A stretch of DNA of 22,622 nt from a virus, in IMG/VR virus record IMGVR_UViG_3300010885_029617, positions 1-22,622 of that record. One strand, 5' to 3'. Below, piece after piece: positions 21,743 through 22,622 of this stretch (position 1 is its first letter; each line of letters begins with the position of its first letter). The position numbers and the translations under genes are program-made. The notes below the pieces were generated by a model, which worked only from the letters and a program-made list of their open reading frames with translations, searched no databases and had not been told where the DNA came from.

Positions 21743-22246
21743 TCAGATATGCTTCCACCATTTACGCAATATGATGGATGAAATATGGGCTTGACTCACA
21801 CCAAACATGGCCCCAATCCGCCGTTGCGTCATGCCCGGATAGAGAGATCTGATTTCGATGATCTCTCTATCCGTGAGCCTACTGAAACTCAGGGCCTCGC
21901 CGCTAGTTTTTTGGCATCGCCCTTTCTCTTTTTTATCCAGCGCATTGGTCAGCGCAGTTCCTAAGAATAGATGGGATGGCCGGAAGCATGGAGGATTATC
22001 ACACCGATGAAGAACGCAAAGCCTGTCAGGGATAGGGCCTACTGCGGCCTCGTATGCTGCCCTATGAACAAGGGAACGGTGGCCCGGTCCTCCAGATTTG
22101 GATGGCACGCATATTCTCCCGTACGTTCCGACTCCGACTCCTGCCTTGTTTTTGCCGGCTGGCCATTCCCAGCACTCATCATTATGATCACGTGGATCGG
22201 AAAGCAACTTCAAAAGCAGCTTATAACTGGTACCCTTAGATTGCAT
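21743..22246 (-). CDS. HNH homing endonuclease with C-terminal HTH, antisense
   Basis: This 167-residue protein starts at 22246, eight bases after AGGAGG. The opening DHNDECWEWPAGKNKAGVGV is of the same family style as the HNH at 11789-12427. The core is SLVHRAAYEAAVGPIPDRL, VLHRCDNPPCFRPSHLFLGT, the LHxCDNPxC...HLxxGT form of HNH, followed by NALDKKEKGR. The C-terminal 45 residues (LTDREIIEIRSLYPGMTQRR, IGAMFGVSQAHISSI) are a resolvase-type helix-turn-helix, probably for target recognition. It ends one base after the upstream gene's stop, without overlap. It is a free-standing mobile endonuclease placed between two tail genes. Confidence 0.9.
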   Translation of the reverse strand: MQSKGTSYKLLLKLLSDPRDHNDECWEWPAGKNKAGVGVGTYGRICVPSKSGGPGHRSLVHRAAYEAAVGPIPDRLCVLHRCDNPPCFRPSHLFLGTALTNALDKKEKGRCQKTSGEALSFSRLTDREIIEIRSLYPGMTQRRIGAMFGVSQAHISSIILRKWWKHI

Positions 22247-22319
22247 CTTGCGGGCCTCCTATCGCCCGTCTTTGCATGGGGCCGTTGCTGCTTGAACAGC
22301 GCGGCCTCTCTTTATTTTA
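22247..22319 (-). promoter_or_regulatory. Second HNH gene leader: -10 box, hairpin and Shine-Dalgarno
   Basis: Reading the minus strand from 22319: TAAAATA, a purine stretch, AGGCCG, a second stem GCTG/CAGC with loop TTCAAG, CGGCCC, a GCAA-containing linker, then TAGGAGG and the start codon. The distance from TAAAAT to ATG is 73 bases versus 69 in the leader at 12428-12496. The loops share T-x-CAA-x. This repeat of layout in a different HNH subtype suggests a conserved leader. Confidence 0.6.
22280..22319 (+). terminator. Intrinsic-terminator-like hairpin before the last gene
   Basis: GGCCG (22280) pairs with CGGCC (ending 22306) around an inner TGCTG/CAGC stem, followed by TCTCTTTATTTTA. 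On the plus strand it resembles a rho-independent terminator upstream of the gene at 22343. It is the same DNA as the minus-strand HNH leader. Confidence 0.5.
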
Positions 22320-22342
22320 TCGCAGTGAGAGGAGTATCGTAA

Positions 22343-22622
22343 ATGGCATTCCTGAGCGACGCGCTATCAGTTGAACTTGCTGACTTTAACGGAGCCTGGA
22401 CGCCGTCTCCATCGCTCATCGACCCGACAAAAATCTCTATAAACAAAGGTCGCCTGGCTCGGAACGTGTCATTCTTCGGCCAAAACGTGGCCACTAGGTA
22501 CGGCTATTCCGCAGTGTTCAACCCGTCTGCATCGGTCACGTCGATGATTAACTGGCTGTTCCTCGACGGGACAACGCCCGCAAACTATCTCGCGTTTTAC
22601 GTGCCGGGTACCGGGGTTAGAA
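22343..22622 (+). CDS. Tail protein, 5' part only (tail tube/hub-like)
   Basis: This reading frame runs off the end of the window; 93 codons are visible from ATG 22343, with AGAGGAG nine bases upstream. The sequence MAFLSDALSVELADFNGAWT, then RLARNVSFFGQNVATRYGYS and MINWLFLDGTTPANYLAFYV follows the N-terminal pattern of podovirus tail-tube (B-type) or beta-propeller hub proteins: an ARNV-x-F, an R-x-G, then a W-containing strand. The assignment is tentative because the rest is missing. Confidence 0.65.
   Translation, partial: MAFLSDALSVELADFNGAWTPSPSLIDPTKISINKGRLARNVSFFGQNVATRYGYSAVFNPSASVTSMINWLFLDGTTPANYLAFYVPGTGVR

Noticed and set aside
1-22622. CRISPR arrays, tRNA or rRNA genes, insertion sequences
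   Set aside because: No regularly spaced repeats, no cloverleaf-like stretch and no transposase or terminal inverted repeats were seen on reading both strands.

Overview
The window is a segment of a tailed bacteriophage genome (or prophage), probably podovirus-like. It reads from an early/accessory cluster of tiny genes into a packaging-head-tail module. The evidence is the ordered set large terminase, portal, scaffold-like protein, major capsid candidate, head-tail connector-like protein, beta-helix tail spike and further tail proteins. No polymerase, integrase, lysis gene, tRNA or rRNA was recognised. The host cannot be fixed from the sequence. The Sec-like N-termini on two tail proteins end in an Ala-Gln style that reminds me of Acidobacteriota secreted proteins, but this is weak.

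Layout. 1-268: non-coding G-rich leader. 269-4071 (+): fifteen small, mostly ATGA- or GTGA-coupled genes, including a winged-helix protein, an AlpA/Xis-type HTH protein, several CxxC zinc-ribbon mini-proteins, a 29-residue single-membrane-segment protein and a SpoVG-like protein. 4114-4824 (-): a serine recombinase. 4825-4950: a divergent regulatory region with inverted repeats and a sigma70-like promoter. 5069-9625 (+): packaging and small coupled genes. 9622-11982: portal. 11789-12427 (-): HNH endonuclease. 12550-15222: scaffold-like protein and major capsid candidate, followed by a hairpin. 15294-21741: connector and tail proteins, one of them frameshifted. 21743-22246 (-): another HNH endonuclease. 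22343-22622 (+): start of a further tail protein cut by the window edge.

The most striking object is the terminase gene (5429-8650). Its third nuclease motif is interrupted by a complete intein (6659-7597). Inside the intein lies a whole HNH endonuclease gene (6916-7557) in the -1 frame, with its own start and stop, while the intein/terminase frame stays open throughout. This is a dual-coding homing cassette rather than the usual in-frame endonuclease domain. The terminase also carries about 335 extra C-terminal residues that look like a degenerate second terminase nuclease domain.

A second system is formed by the two antisense HNH genes. They share nearly the same upstream architecture: a TAAAAT box, then a hairpin closed by AGGCC/GGCCC with a six-base T-CAA loop, then AGGAGG and the start codon. 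On the plus strand the same hairpins read as intrinsic terminators. This looks like a conserved leader of mobile HNH cassettes.
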